Shown here in pieces: positions 11,774-23,582 of a stretch of 64,000 bases of DNA. Origin of the DNA: Tretioscincus oriximinensis. Taxonomy: Eukaryota; Chordata; Lepidosauria; Squamata; Gymnophthalmidae. The notes beneath the pieces were generated by a model. The model was not told the DNA's origin, did not search any database, and was given only the letters and a program-made list of their open reading frames with translations. Position 1 is the first letter of the stretch, and every line of letters starts with the position of its first letter. The stretch spans positions 282,757 through 346,756 of the forward strand of contig JAJVDF010000775.1 of NCBI GenBank assembly GCA_022410635.1. Direction: 5' to 3'. The translations under genes were made by a program, and so were the position numbers.

Positions 11774-11986
11774 AATTTGAAGCTCATGCGTTGGCTGTGG
11801 AGANGAATGAGAGCCCCCTACTGGTCTCAGTTTCAAACAACCTAGATATTCAAAAGCAGACATTTGCAATTAGATTAATAGGCACCACCACAATGTGGTG
11901 GGGAAGACAGATGTAAGTTTTGGGGCAAAAAATAAGTTTTGGGGCTCTGAAGTTTTGGGGACATAAAAACTAGATTTTTCTTCTAC
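11774..11986 (+). mobile_element. Family A-related SINE, older subfamily, degenerate
   Basis: The body CAACCTAGATATTCAAAAGC, the variant CACCACAATGTGGTGGGGAA and the ending ACATAAAAACTAGATTTTTC match the older SINE at 8121-8402. The tRNA head is badly eroded. Near 11917-11960 the phrase TTTTGGGGC/TTTTGGGGA is repeated three times, a local slippage not seen in other copies. Confidence 0.6.
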
Positions 11987-13182
11987 AGCTACACTAATAA
12001 TAATAATGATAAATTATTAATTATGTGGGATGATATTAATTGCACTTCAAAAGATTGTAGCAAATCCCTGTGTTTGGTTAAGAAACCGAATTCTAGAAAG
12101 GTAGAAGCTGCCTGGCTTAAATAACTAACTTCACTCCTTGCACTGAGGTCACTGGCTGAATCCAATAATAATTTCACAAATCTGTTGTCCAAAAGAAATG
12201 CATAGAGGCATACTGCTGGCACAAGGCATCACACAGCGAGCAGAAGCTTAATGTTGTAAAACAAAACAGTACTCTCAAGTTCAAAGTGTGAAAGAATCTG
12301 TGGCGCAGGAGAACCATTTAAACTTGGGCTGAAATCTCCAGAACTTCTTTTACACCCCCAGGCTCTGACTTCATCTGGTGAGATTTGTGCTGGTGATTAA
12401 TCTCCATTATTTGACTCCTTTGGAGTTCCAGCTTGAAGGAAATCCAAGGTCTATGCTGCTGGATGTCAGTACAGCCGAATGCCCATACTGTCTCTATTCC
12501 TGCTGACTGATTACTGCTGCACCTGTGACTCTTTAAATTAGTCACAGCTGGGATGGATAGGGTCTAATAGTGGCCAATTGTGCAGCAGCAGCTGACAATT
12601 CCATTCTATCTCTCTGCTTTTCTTGGAAAAGGACCAGATACAATTCTTCTACCAGATTCCACAGGCAGGCAAGAATATCCCATTGTTATATTTATTACAA
12701 AGAAAGCAAGGGGAGATGGAAGCAAGTATGGGATTTCAGGCCCTTTTTGTTTTTTGTTTTCTTTCTTCCTTTTTTAAAAGATAATGCAAAGTTCGTCTTC
12801 CAATTATAGCTAAATGGTGTCAGCATATATCACTCAATTAACACTTAAAATATGGTTCTCAAACTAATGTGTTTATTTTAGACTAAATTAGCATAACCTG
12901 AGAGGAAAGCATTTTGAAATACCATTAGCACTATATATAATGTTAATTTTAACTGTTTTCAACTTATTTCCCAGCTGCGAATAAGATTTCAAAGAGTGGG
13001 GAAGGAATTCCACAAAGGACTAATGCATTCTGGTACTCTGGACTTGATTTCCATTTAATGCATAGTTCCAGGTTGGGTTGTGCATGTGGGGTAATCCTAG
13101 ATACATGGCATCACATGCTGTCACTGAAATAGTTGATAGCTTTGACTTCCCGGAATTTGCCTAAAACATTTTTTTAAAAAAT
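11987..13182. other. Non-coding stretch with an E-box-rich segment
   Basis: No gene seen. At 12500-12620 there are several E-box-type hexamers (CACCTG, CAGCTG more than once) and a GTGAC/GTCAC dyad flanking TCTTTAAATTA. This segment is of more even composition than its flanks and could be a conserved non-coding element, but that cannot be shown from one sequence. The remainder is AT-rich. Confidence 0.3.
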
Positions 13183-13514
13183 AATGAGAACATAAGAACA
13201 TAAAAAGAGCCCAGCAAAATCAGGCCTCAGCACATCTATACAGTGCTGTCCCACACAGTGGCCCACCAATTGCACCTGAACACTCTCAAGCAGAAGAAGG
13301 TTAAATCTTTGCCTGTTCCTGACTCGCTGCAAATGGCATTTCTGAAATTCTGCCTGTTGCTCCATCCTGGAGGCCAGATCAAGACATCATCCTAGTAGTT
13401 ATCGATATACTTGGCTTCCATGAATTTGTCTAATCCTATTTTAAGGCCACCAAGACTAATAGGTGCCACCAGTTCTTCTGGAATTAAATTCCATAAACCA
13501 ATGACCCTCTAGTA
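13183..13514 (-). mobile_element. CR1-like LINE 3' end (first part, split by a SINE)
   Basis: Begins with the reversed tail GAGAACATAAGAACATAAAA and continues through GTGGCCCACCAATTGCACCT, GACTCGCTGCAAATGGCATT and ACTTGGCTTCCATGAA to TAAATTCCATAAACCAATGA. The sequence that should follow appears beyond the SINE, from about 13829. Confidence 0.8.
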
Positions 13515-13825
13515 AAAGAAGAAGAAGAACTGGGTTCTTATAGCCTGCTTTTTCTCACCTTTCAAAGGGACTCAAAGCGGCTTACAAGGGTATTTTGCCC
13601 GAAGGCTCACATTCTATCTTCCCCACCAGACTCTGGTGGTTCCCATGTATCTACTTGCAGTCAGTTGCAATTTCCTGCAATTCATGCTTTCAAATAGCTG
13701 GGTTTGCTAGAGCTACAGGCTAGTGGAAGGTGCTCACCCCTCCCCACGTCCCACACAGGACTTCGAAACCCCATCTCCCAGACGAGAGACGAATTCCTAA
13801 GCGACTGAGCTATCCGTGCCTGTAG
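13515..13825 (-). mobile_element. Full-length tRNA-derived SINE (family A)
   Basis: Read on the minus strand it starts CTACAGGCACGGATAGCTCA, has an A-box-like TAGCTCAGTCGCTTAGG and, 35-40 bases on, GGGTTTCGAAGTCC as a B box, the internal RNA polymerase III promoter of a tRNA. Next come CTTCCACTAGCCTGTAGCTC, the common body, and the AAAAGC..GCTATAAGAACCC tail ending in TTC repeats, about 311 bp in all. It sits inside a CR1-like 3' end, so it is younger than that insertion. No clean target duplication was seen. Confidence 0.9.
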
Positions 13826-13828
13826 AGA

Positions 13829-14005
13829 AACAAAACAAAAAGTCCATTATCTATCTTAACCTTTCTGCTCATCAACATCAAAGGGAACACCTGGGACCTA
13901 GTGTTATATGAGGGAGAATACCCCCTATTCATTTTATCCATCCCATGCATGATATCACACACTCAATCAGATCATCTCATTGTTGTACTATTGCTTCAAT
14001 TTCCA
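13829..14005 (-). mobile_element. CR1-like LINE 3' end (continuation)
   Basis: TTTCTGCTCATCAACATCAA matches the CTTCTGCCCGTCAATTTCAA of the CR1 copy at 15028-15415. It is followed by CCCCCTATTCATTTTATCCA and CATGCATGATATCACACACT, as in longer CR1 3' regions. It continues the copy interrupted at 13514. Confidence 0.6.
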
Positions 14006-14023
14006 CATTTAACTAGATGTGTG

Positions 14024-14600
14024 TCCACATGCCTTCCTCTTGCCCCATTATTTCTCACTCTCACAAAATAAAGCACTTTATAGTTGTGAGTCTAGACACT
14101 TCTTTCTTTCTTCCAGGATTTAAAGCAAAATATGGAAGGAAACTACATGCATCTCACAACAAATTTTAGAAGACTTTGGGGTAGAAACTCTCCAGGGAAA
14201 TGCTATTTCCCTCTCATAATTGGGTGTTGTGGCATTGTCTTCCCCCTTCTCTCCTTTCCGAGTAATGGTTCATTTTTAAGGAGGGAGGGGAATATAATTT
14301 CAAAATGCCCTGCTGTACTCTATCACCTTTTCTCTCTCCCAATTCTAGAGAAACCCCTGTCACTGTCTTGTCAGTGTATGTATCCCTGTCAGGCAATGTA
14401 TCCCTCCTCCTTTTTTTACACATGCTTTATTTTTAAAAGCAAATCCTACTCCTCTGTTTCAAATGCTCCACTTCCCTGCTGCTAAAGAGTCTTTTAATTG
14501 AATAGGGTCAGCTTCCCTAGCCTTTTTATATGTTGAAAGGAAGGTGCAGCAAAGAGACAGAGCCTTGCTCCATCATTAAATTGGAAGAAAACTGGTAGGA
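14024..14600. repeat. Unclassified interspersed repeat, copy 1 of 2
   Basis: Aligns by eye with 18542-18930 over several blocks in the same order: GTCCACATG, AATAAAGCACTTTA, TTTCTTTCTTCCAGGATT, a RCATGCATYTCAC block, TTTTAATTGAATAG and CTTCCCTAGCCTTTTTATAT. Neither copy has recognised coding content. The CCACAC-type start recalls PIF/Harbinger-like MITEs, but no terminal inverted repeat is proven. A 117-codon plus-strand frame (14132-14485) lies inside and is probably chance. Confidence 0.6.
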
Positions 14601-15027
14601 TGATAATCTCAAATGAAGAATTTTTTAGAGAGCACTGATTGTTGGGTTTCACTTTGTGGAAGACACCTTGATGTCACGGTAAGATAGCAAGAGAAAATTT
14701 GAAGCACCCTAGGTTAGGATCTTATAACACTTTGAATGCACAAAAAAGGTTGCATGATTATTTTATCTAATTTCACCCGAACGTCATAACTTCTTTATCA
14801 CATTAAGCTCCAAATTGGTTAAATAGTTCCATATGGCTTATGACATTTGCTCCTTTATCNTTTAGAGCAGTAGAATGTGCTTTAGTGTTTATATATATAG
14901 TGCTGACCGTGTACTTAGCACTGATGAAATAAGTTTTCTTAAGAAATTATTTAATTTAGCAAACCATCTTTCCATTCTCTGGTACAACACACAAATGAAA
15001 TATAAATATCAATAGAAGATCAAGTTA
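14601..15027. other. AT-rich non-coding stretch
   Basis: Nothing recognised. Confidence 0.5.
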
Positions 15028-15415
15028 GAGAACATAAGAGGAGCCCTGCTGAATCGAGATAGATCCCATCTAGTCCAGCATTCTGTCTCACTTAGTGACT
15101 CACCAACGGACCTGGCCAGTCTGAAGCAGATGAAGGCAAAATCTTCACCTATCCTTGACTCCCTGCAAATGGTACTTGAGGAATACTGTTTGCTTCATCC
15201 CAGAGGCANTATCAAGAAATCCATCTTAGAAGCTATTTATACCCTTAGTGGCCATGAACCTGTCTAATCCTGCCTTAAAACTATTGCGACTGCTACCAAC
15301 CATCATCTTTTCTAGAAGTAAATTCTATAGACCAGTGACCTTCTGTTTAAAAATAAATATTTTTCCTTGTGTGTCCTAAATCTTCTGCCCGTCAATTTCA
15401 AGGCATGGAGATNCA
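15028..15415 (-). mobile_element. CR1-like LINE 3' end
   Basis: Begins AGAACATAAGAGGAGCCCTG, continues CATCTAGTCCAGCATTCTGT, TCCCTGCAAATGGTACTTGA, CTATTTATACCCTTAGTGGC and ends near CAATTTCAAGGCATGG. The tail is a single ACATAAG unit. About 20 percent different from the copy at 19148 by eye. Confidence 0.8.
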
Positions 15416-18400
15416 AAACGTTGAAACAGTTCTGATTCAAAGTTGTTTGAACTTATTAATATGCATATTTGAATGATTTGCGTTTGAACAGCTTGCATGT
15501 TCAAAATCAGAATATGAAATGAAACTGAATTAAAAAGTGTCCAAATGAACATAGCAAAGCATANCTTGTTTGATCCCCTGTTCTAACACAAATGAAATTT
15601 TTCAAAAGTTTAGTATTCAAACCAAACACTTTGCCTGTTTTAATAAAAAAGGCCCTTTCTGAAATGGCCCTTATTTCAGCTTTTGCCCTTGAATAGGGAC
15701 GTGTCATGTGCACTGCAGTGCAAACTGTGGCACATTCTAGATGCTGTCCGTGGTTCTCTGTACCAGAAAGCTCCAAAATGTTCAAATTCAAATGAGACAA
15801 TGGAGTGTTTTAGTCTATTCAAAATAGTGAGACAATTTGAGTTTGTATACATCTGTAGCCCTGATGGCCCAAACTGTTACAATTGCCCACTTAACATATC
15901 TTTGATTTGCTACTCTTTTCTTCATCTTCCCATCAGAGAATCAAAATTTCAGATAACAATGCAAGGAAACTGTCTAAGGGATTAATCAGAGGGCCATTAA
16001 TTTCTGACAGCTATAGAGAAGAACAATTTCTTTTCTTCTGTCACTTTCCCAGGTATTTCAATTTTACAGTGATGGAAGTATTTAATATACATTCCACATC
16101 TTGCCTTTCCTTTACATTTACTGAATGTAACTAACAAAGAAAAGATCACTTGCTATTAACAGGTCAGCTTACATACAAACCTCATAACTTATTCAGCTTC
16201 CCCCTTTTGAGTGGTTTCCCTCACCACATGGCTTTATTGCAGGAGACATTCTAGATCATTTTTAGGGCTTTTATTACTGTTTTTTTTAACCTAATTCTAT
16301 GGTTACAATTCCCTGGCTGTGTTGTTGCCACATCCAGCACCACCACAAGAAGAACATACCTCTTAATACACATGGAGAAAAACATAGTGCTTTTTTCCTT
16401 GTTGATTGAATTTTCCTTATGCTTTGTTTAAGGAGGAACAAAGGATAAATATTTTATTTGTCGAATTAAGCAGGTGTACGGAAAATAAGTTGTCATACAC
16501 AGCCGGTGTTGTTGGGTTTTTTTTACCTGTCTTTATTTATGTGTGCTAAGGGAAAAGTGGTAAGGAAGCAAGAGACAATCTGACAAGGCTGAGATCTTAT
16601 TAATAATGACAGAGTAGCATCATCAAAGCTTTTTTTTAAAGATGTANAGTAATAATTTTGCAAAATAGTCCCAGACTGAAATACAGTCAATACTTAGAAT
16701 TATGTAGTAGACATTCTCTACCATACTTATTGCATATTAGAATGGAATGAATTCCATTAGGGATAATATTAAAAGGGGAGGAACAGTTGACCTTGAAGAT
16801 ATATTTAAGACACATTGGAGCAGAATGACATGTGAATGTCCTCAACTCTGAACCCATTTGGAACCACCTGTGTGTTAACCTACACACTATTCCAACTGTC
16901 CAAACAATGTGAAATAAAAACTTGCATAGATCTCAGTTATTGCAATTTGGGCAATTTCAATGCAGCTAAGGTGATAAAAATGAAACACATCCACTGCTCA
17001 TGTTAGAAACCGCAAGACTGTATCCTGACAAAATGTGAAACCCCAAATCAGAAGGGACTTAAAAAGTAACTGATTATTTCATCCACACCTCAGCATCAGA
17101 TCCACACTAAAGACCAGACAACATATTTCCAAAGACTTGTAATACAGATTGGAAATGTTTTGGGGATACCAGTATTCACAAACCGGCCGAACACTTTTTT
17201 TTCTTTTGTTNTTTTTACAAATGTCTTGATGTCATTCAAATGTCACTTATTTATTCCACTGGGAGCAGGATGGGTGCGAAAGATTTGTGTCTCTATGCTG
17301 GGTGCACCCATTTCCCATTTTTTCCAAATGGAAAACTGTTTTGACATTTGAGTGCTGTTCACTCAGAAAACCATCACAATTTGTGTTAAGTCGACTATGG
17401 CAGTGGTTTACTGTGTGCTTCACTGACAGTCAATCCAACTGTGTTTGCTAATAAGATTGTTTGACCTCTTCGATTCTGACGTTTTCCTGGAATCAATTCC
17501 ATTGCATTTATCCATCTGATTTTTTTGTGTCTATGGTTTTCTAGTTGTCCAATCAGCATTGTTTTAATAATTTGGATGGGACATTCAGAGAACTAGTGAG
17601 TGCAGTTTCTACAATGGCTAAACTTAGTCTGTGACTTAGTCCCTGAACCTCCTGGTCACCTCAAATCATAAAACCCTACATTTTGCATACAGACAACAAC
17701 ACTTACAATGTAGTTTCATAAAGAATAAATTGACTGTCAAATTGCATTCTCAATATAGTATATAAGTCTGCATCCTTTTTTTTCTATCCCATTTCCCTGT
17801 TGTAATTGCATATCTGATATTAGCACTTATATTCATTACAGTAGAAGCATCTTCACTTAACCTTGACTGATCTATCTTCAAAATAGAAGAGAAATTTACT
17901 TGAAATCTGAACAGAGACACAAGCATCCTCTAATGTAGTAGCTAATATTAAAGTTAAAATAAAGTAACCACTGTGAAATTTTAATTTTATTTATTGATTT
18001 TTCTTTCAGAGCACTTTGATCACTTCAAGTCTCTAACTTTCCTCTGATCTTCCCAGAATTTCTTTCTGATGAAATCTTTTGTTCCTCACAGCTTCCTTTC
18101 CTTAAATTACACAGAATCTCCAGTTCAATTCTTTGATGCCTACTACCTCTGTGATTTGAGCTGTCTCTGGATTCCAAAGCAGATCTTTGTTATAGAGAAA
18201 CATTAGGAAAATGTTTCCTAATGAAACGTGGGCCACTGGTGTAGTTTAGGAAGGTGTCAATAGTCTGGTTCTGAATGAGGGAATCTCACTCTCTCGAAAA
18301 TGTTTTATCTACTGTGGACAAAGTGAAAAATCATGATAGAATGCTCAATAATTAACCTAAATATTTGGATAAGCACTCCAAGAACAGATCCTCTCTGTTT

Positions 18401-18541
18401 TGTTGTTGGCACTACAAGAATAGGTGTATCAATTAAGAAAGCCCAGAGAGGGCATTTTTAAGTTCTTGGAATGTGGTTTGACTAAGACCTCAAAATTTAT
18501 AAACAGGTGATAATATCTGCAGTGGAACAATTCCTTAATGT
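15416..18541. other. AT-rich non-coding stretch
   Basis: No gene or confident repeat in about 3.1 kb. Several single Ns occur (about 15564, 16647, 17211). The open frames, the longest about 100 codons at 15683-15985, show no recognisable domain. Confidence 0.5.
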
Positions 18542-18930
18542 ACATCCACACGGTGGCCTATTGAATAAAGCACTTTGGGCATTTTACNGTAGTTCTTAGT
18601 ACACATGTTTCTTTCTTCCCCCTGGATTTGTAGCAAAGTGGGAAGAAAGCCTCATGCATTTCACTACAAATCCTAGGAGGTTTTGGGACAGGAAACTCTT
18701 TCTTGTCACTTGCTGCCTTTCACCCCATTTTGTCCTCTTCTCCCATGACTTGAAAAATGCATCGTCCATCTCTTCCCCAAGTCCCCCCTACCGTTTTATA
18801 CCTTGTGAGTGAGAAGAAATGAATCTTAATTTAAAACTACTGCTATGAAGTTTTTTAATTGAAAAGCCATGCTTCCCTAGCCTTTTTTATGCCCTTAAAG
18901 TGGGGGATGGGATAGAACGGGACAACAGAT
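18542..18930. repeat. Unclassified interspersed repeat, copy 2 of 2
   Basis: Counterpart of 14024-14600: ACATCCACACGGTGGCC, AATAAAGCACTTTGGGC, TTTCTTTCTTCCCCCTGGAT, CATGCATTTCACTACAAATC, GGTTTTGGGACAGGAAACTC, TTTTAATTGAAAAG, CTTCCCTAGCCTTTTTTATG. It is shorter in the centre than copy 1. Confidence 0.6.
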
Positions 18931-19147
18931 AGAGATAAAGTTAAGGAAAATGCATATGTAGATGCATTCTAAGTGTTTGCTGTGGGGGCATTAAAGAGTC
19001 TTATCGCTGAATCTGTTCCTGCCACATTCACTGTCAAAGGTCCTTTTCTTTTTTTAAAAGAGGATAAACATAAGGCACTTAAAACCCTTTCCTCATTGTT
19101 ATGTGATCCTTTTACTTGTTCCAACCAGGTCAGAAGAATTGGAAGAG

Positions 19148-19545
19148 AACATGAGAACATAAGAACATAAGAGGAGCCCTGCTGAATTGGGCCAGAGCCC
19201 TTCTTNTCCAGCATTCTGTTTCACACAGAAGCCCACCAATTGCACCTGGGTAGTCTGGAACAGAAGAAGGCAAAATTTTCACCTGCTCTTGATGCCCTGC
19301 AAAAGGCATTTCAGGAACACTGCCTATTGTTGCTCCATCTCAGAGGCAGCATCAAGACACCCATCCTGGTAACTGTTTATACCCTTGGCTTCCAAGAACT
19401 TGTCTAATCCTGTTTTAAAGCTATCCAGGCTGCTAACTACTACCACCTCTTCAGGAAGTAAATTCCATAGGCCGATGACACCTCTGGGTGAAAAATACCT
19501 CACTCTTCTGACCCTCAATTTCAAGTAATGTTCTCTGGTCCTAAT
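19148..19545 (-). mobile_element. CR1-like LINE 3' end, best preserved copy
   Basis: Starts with the reversed direct-repeat tail (ACATGAGAACATAAGAACATAAG) and runs through AGGAGCCCTGCTGAATTGGG, CAGCATTCTGTTTCACACAG, TTGCACCTGGGTAGTCTG, TGCCCTGCAAAAGGCATTTC, CCCATCCTGGTAACTG, GGCTGCTAACTACTACCACC and CCTCTGGGTGAAAAATACCT to about TTCTCTGGTCCTAATA. About 400 bp. It serves here as the reference for the other copies. Confidence 0.85.
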
Positions 19546-20796
19546 ATACTGGTGAATCTTTGTTAAAAAAATACTCCGTGTGATTTGAGGTCATAACTTC
19601 GTGGTTAAACTGGATCTCCTATTGTTCCTATGAATTTGCAGAACTGTGATTTAAAACAAACAAGCAAACAAAGCTCTTGTAGGTAACCAATTGTTAATCA
19701 GTTGTTATTCTTCATTGCTTGTCTGCATCCTATACACCCAGACAGTTCAGTTGAATGTTCCTCTCTTTTCTCTATTCGAGTTAAACGAACATTTCAAAAC
19801 AGTCACTTTCGCTGTCAGTATATAAAAGCTCATTACTGCCCATTCTACAAGATATTAAAGTTTCTGAACATGCCAGCCAAGAGAGTGGGAGAGCAGAAAT
19901 GAGAAACCAGGGAATAAAATGGGTGTGATTGACACCCAAAGAATCAGAGCGTGTGTAGAGGTGTCCCTGTGTTTGTACAGATGTGTGTGCAAGACAGAGA
20001 CAGGTGCTGGAAGAAGAGGTGAATAGTCCAAAAAACCTTGATGAAGGCTGCTTTCAAAGTTCTTTTGTAATTCAAGCACCCAGTAGCTGCAGAATTCCCT
20101 GAGAAATAAACAGCAATTAATTTTGCATAGGGAACTTTCATTCAGTTATATACGGATACATTAAGAGCTGCAATACATTATGAAACATGAGACAAAAGAC
20201 TGCTATTGGAAGAGGACAGATTGTANCAATGACATGTATATACTCCGTCTGTGGACTAGGAGGGAACAGATTGTAGCTAGCTTTTCCCGAGGAACAGCTG
20301 ATCACGTTTAGACAAAGTTGCACAAAGAAAGAGCCAGTGTGGTGAAAGATATAATGTTGCAGATGGGCAGTGTTAAATCCCAGTTCATCCATGAAGATTG
20401 CTCATTGTAGATCAGTCACTCTCCCAATCTCATTTATCGCAGTGATTGTTTCATAATGGAATAAAAGTTATTTTACATGCGACTCCAAATTTGTTAGAAA
20501 AAAGTAAAGGATAAAAATGGGAGAAGATAAACTATGGTGTCAAAACAAATGTTTACATCATACTTATGATACGGTCACTTGTAAGTTCTATCCCTTTGTA
20601 ATATAGCAGATCTAAGATAATTTAAATAGAAAAGTACAAGATGCATACTTCAAAACCTATCATATACTCCTGCTGTAAGAATCAGGAAATACCACACAAT
20701 GATGAGGAAGAGGTGGTGGTGGTGGGAAACCAGAGTGAAAGAAAAGACACTGGGCTTTGTTTGGGGATATATTGGCCACATAGCAATGGTGTCTAT
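19546..20796. other. AT-rich non-coding stretch
   Basis: No gene recognised. Includes a GTGGTGGTGGTGGG patch near 20712-20726. Confidence 0.5.
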
Positions 20797-20893
20797 CAGG
20801 CACGAATGGCTCAGTTGTTAGGAGATGGCCTCTCAACTGGGAGATTGGGTTTTGAAGCCCTGTGTAGGACATGGGGAGCACCTTCCACTAGCC
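20797..20893 (+). mobile_element. Family A SINE, 5' part (split by CR1)
   Basis: CAGGCACGAATGGCTCAGTT is the tRNA-like head with the A box, GGGTTTTGAAGCCC the worn B box, followed by CACCTTCCACTAGCC. The last six bases, CTAGCC (20888-20893), recur at 21136-21141 on the far side of a CR1 insertion, where the SINE sequence resumes exactly. Confidence 0.9.
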
Positions 20894-21135
20894 TTCTTAT
20901 TTCAAGACAGGACTAGACAGGTTTATGGACACCAAGGGTATAAATGGATACTAGGATGGATGTCTGGATGTTGCCTCCTGAAATACCATTTGCAGGGAGT
21001 CATGAACAGGTGCATATTTTGCTTTCCTCTGTTCGGACTGCCCAGGTGCATCTGGTGGGCCTCTGTGTGACACAGAATGCTGGAATTGATGGGCTGTGGC
21101 CTGATCCANTATGGCTCTTCTTATGTTCTTATGTT
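20894..21135 (+). mobile_element. CR1-like LINE 3' end with 6-bp target duplication
   Basis: Lies between two CTAGCC hexamers inside a SINE. It carries GACTAGACAGGTTTATGGAC, ACTAGGATGGATGTCTGGAT, TGCCCAGGTGCATCTGGTGG and ATGGCTCTTCTTATGTTCTT and ends in the CR1-type repeat (TTATGTTC twice). It is 5'-truncated to 242 bp. The subfamily variant GCTTTCCTCTGTTCGGACTG is shared with 62975-63112. Joining the sequence across the insertion restores the SINE text CCACTAGCCTGTAGC. Confidence 0.9.
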
Positions 21136-21311
21136 CTAGCCTGTAGCTGTAGCCAACCCAGCTATTCGAAAGCATGAATTGCAAGGAACTGCAACTGAGT
21201 GCAAGTAGATACATGGGAATCATCATAGCCTGGTGGGGAAGATAGAAGCCACTTTGAGTCCCTTTGAGAGGTGAGAAAAGTGGGGTATAAGAACTCAGTT
21301 CTTCTTCTTCT
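21136..21311 (+). mobile_element. Family A SINE, 3' part
   Basis: Resumes with CTAGCCTGTAGCTGTAGCCA and continues through GAAAGCATGAATTGCAAGGA to GGGGTATAAGAACTCAGTTC and a TTC tail. It has lost the roughly 35 bases around CTTCGGGCAAAATACCC present in other copies. Confidence 0.9.
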
Positions 21312-23084
21312 GTTACAAGATATATCCCATAATAAAGCTTAGTACAGAAACAGCCTCAGTGTTTAGTTGGAAATTAGGGGAAGAAAAATATATAAAAGCC
21401 CCTTCAAAAATAACGAACTGCCTATTAACATTACGACAAACTGAAGGTAGAAAAATCTACACGTATCAATTTATCATTTGCTCTATATCCCATTACAGCA
21501 AATTAAAAAGAAAAGTGGTCACAATAGACACACACATTTGCATGGCNCTTGTACAGATTGCCAAGACAGTTATTAGGAACCAAGTGATGCTTCAGGTGTC
21601 AGAATACTACCTCTATATTTTACATCTCCTTCTCAGAAAAGAAAAGCTTTGATGCAGATTTTTAAAAAAGAAAAATACAAGCAAAATAGAACTAAATAAA
21701 AACAGTGCAACAGACTAAACAGAAAGAAAGAAATATAAATATTTTAAGCTTTTTAACAGAAATTTCTCATAAATAACATTAAATGTTGTGTTTATAAATA
21801 CTATTACTTTTCCTCGACCAGCTGAACATTAACTTCATTCTTAAATGTGATATTTTTTTTCTCCTTGTCGTGGTACATTTTTCTCCCTGCCCTTTACTAT
21901 GTCTCCCTCTATTCTCTCTCTTCAAATATATATAAATATATATATATAGAGAGAGAGGTTGTGTGTGAATGACAACTGAATTGCCTTTATTATAGGTACA
22001 CTTGCAAGAGGCCAATTTTTTGCTGGACTTGGAAGGACTCCCTGTTCCAGTAAACACAGCTTGACAAAGATGTAAGGTGATGCTGCTCTATTCCCTGAAA
22101 GCCCTCCAAAGAGCAAAAACTATTTGACCTTTAAATGCATAACAGAACTGCCTTTGAGGAGGGAATTGAAAGTTGGAATGACACATCAATATCAACTAAC
22201 TGAGATCTTCCTCCCAGGATCATCTGATTGGACAAAGGAGAAGGGGAAATATTCCTCCTTTGAGAGTCATTTTGAAGAAACCTTAAACCTATGTCCCTTT
22301 GTTAACCACAGACCTCTTGCTAATTCACATTGGAGACTGCAATTTGAGCTTAAAGGAGTAGAGGACAAACAATGAAAAACATTCTCAAACAGCTCTGTAT
22401 AAAATGGCTTTAGCAAGGAGACTCCATGTCTGTGCAGGATGAATGAGAGCATCCTGTGACAACAAATGCTAGAGATACTATAAATAAGAAATTGGATGTT
22501 TTTATGACAACGAAAAAGCTGAATAATGTTAAGCAACCTACAATCAAACAATTCTATTATTGGTTATGAGGTAACACTAGTAAGGTAGAGGAAAAAAGAG
22601 TGACCTTGTTTAGTTAAATCTTAAAATAGAAATAAAAGCACGTCATTTTCCTAATAAATACTCGAGAAGAGAATTATATCAGATATAGTTAGGACATCCA
22701 CATAAGCTTTCAAGTAAAACGTGGAGCTGTATAATGTGGCAGAAAGAAAGCACACAATGCAAAAGAGATTTGAGAGCCATAAGGAGTACTTAACCAGGAC
22801 AGAGGTTCTGCTTCTGGGTTATGCTGCAAAGTTTATGGAACTAAGGATCATCTTTATTCCCTTTTATATCAGGTTTTTCTCATATATTATTTGGTGGCCA
22901 ATTTTAACTTTCAGAGGCAATGTCTACATGGTGTGTTATGGTGCTATAGTAGGGCATCACATGAAGGACAGGGTTTGCNTCATTATTTAGTTAAAATCAT
23001 GTCCACCTTTCACCCTCATGTTACCTTAATCTTCCACATTCCTCTGAAACATTCCTTAGCAATGTCGTCACATGGTACAATCCA
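21312..23084. other. AT-rich non-coding stretch with AT/AG repeat
   Basis: No gene recognised. 21924-21958 is an (AT)n run with an AGAGAGAG end. The rest is ordinary AT-rich sequence with chance frames. Confidence 0.5.
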
Positions 23085-23160
23085 TAAAGCATTGCTGAGC
23101 TTGCCTAACTACAATCTCCAAAATTCTTTGTGAGCCTGCTTATAATTCCCAAGCATTTTC
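23085..23160. repeat. PIF/Harbinger-like MITE fragment, copy 1 of 2
   Basis: TTGCCTAACTACAATCTCCA, AAATTCTTTGTGAGCCTGCT and TATAATTCCCAAGC align with TTTCCTAACTACAATGCCCA, GAATTCCCTGCAACCCTGCT and TACTGTTCCCAGGC at 54073-54130. The AACTACAAYYCCCAGAATTC word is typical of Harbinger-type MITEs in reptiles and birds. Family assignment is tentative. Confidence 0.45.
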
Positions 23161-23582
23161 TGCAAGCCAAGAGCCAATGAACTTTTACTCTAGCCCAGAA
23201 GCATTGTGAAATTTGACAAGTTTATATTGCTGAATGTTCTCATGAAGCTGTCATTTGGATTTATAAAATGCCCACTACTGAATCACACAGATTATGGTGG
23301 CCAGTTATTCCATGACAACAGAACTTTTCAGCAAGTGGATCACTTGTACATGCATACTTTTGTGGGGCACTTGAAATCGTATGTGGGGATGCAGCCTGAG
23401 ATAACAGCTTAATAATGCTTTGATAGCATGATACAAGTATATGCATGCACCCTTTGTGTTTGCTCTTTGTGCTGGCAGGTCTTTGGGTGCAGAGGGAAAT
23501 GCCTAAGGAGCAGAGGGATGAGCAGAGAGAAATGCCTAAAGAAACTTCTCTCTCTTCTAATCATTGAGTCAGTAGACAGACA

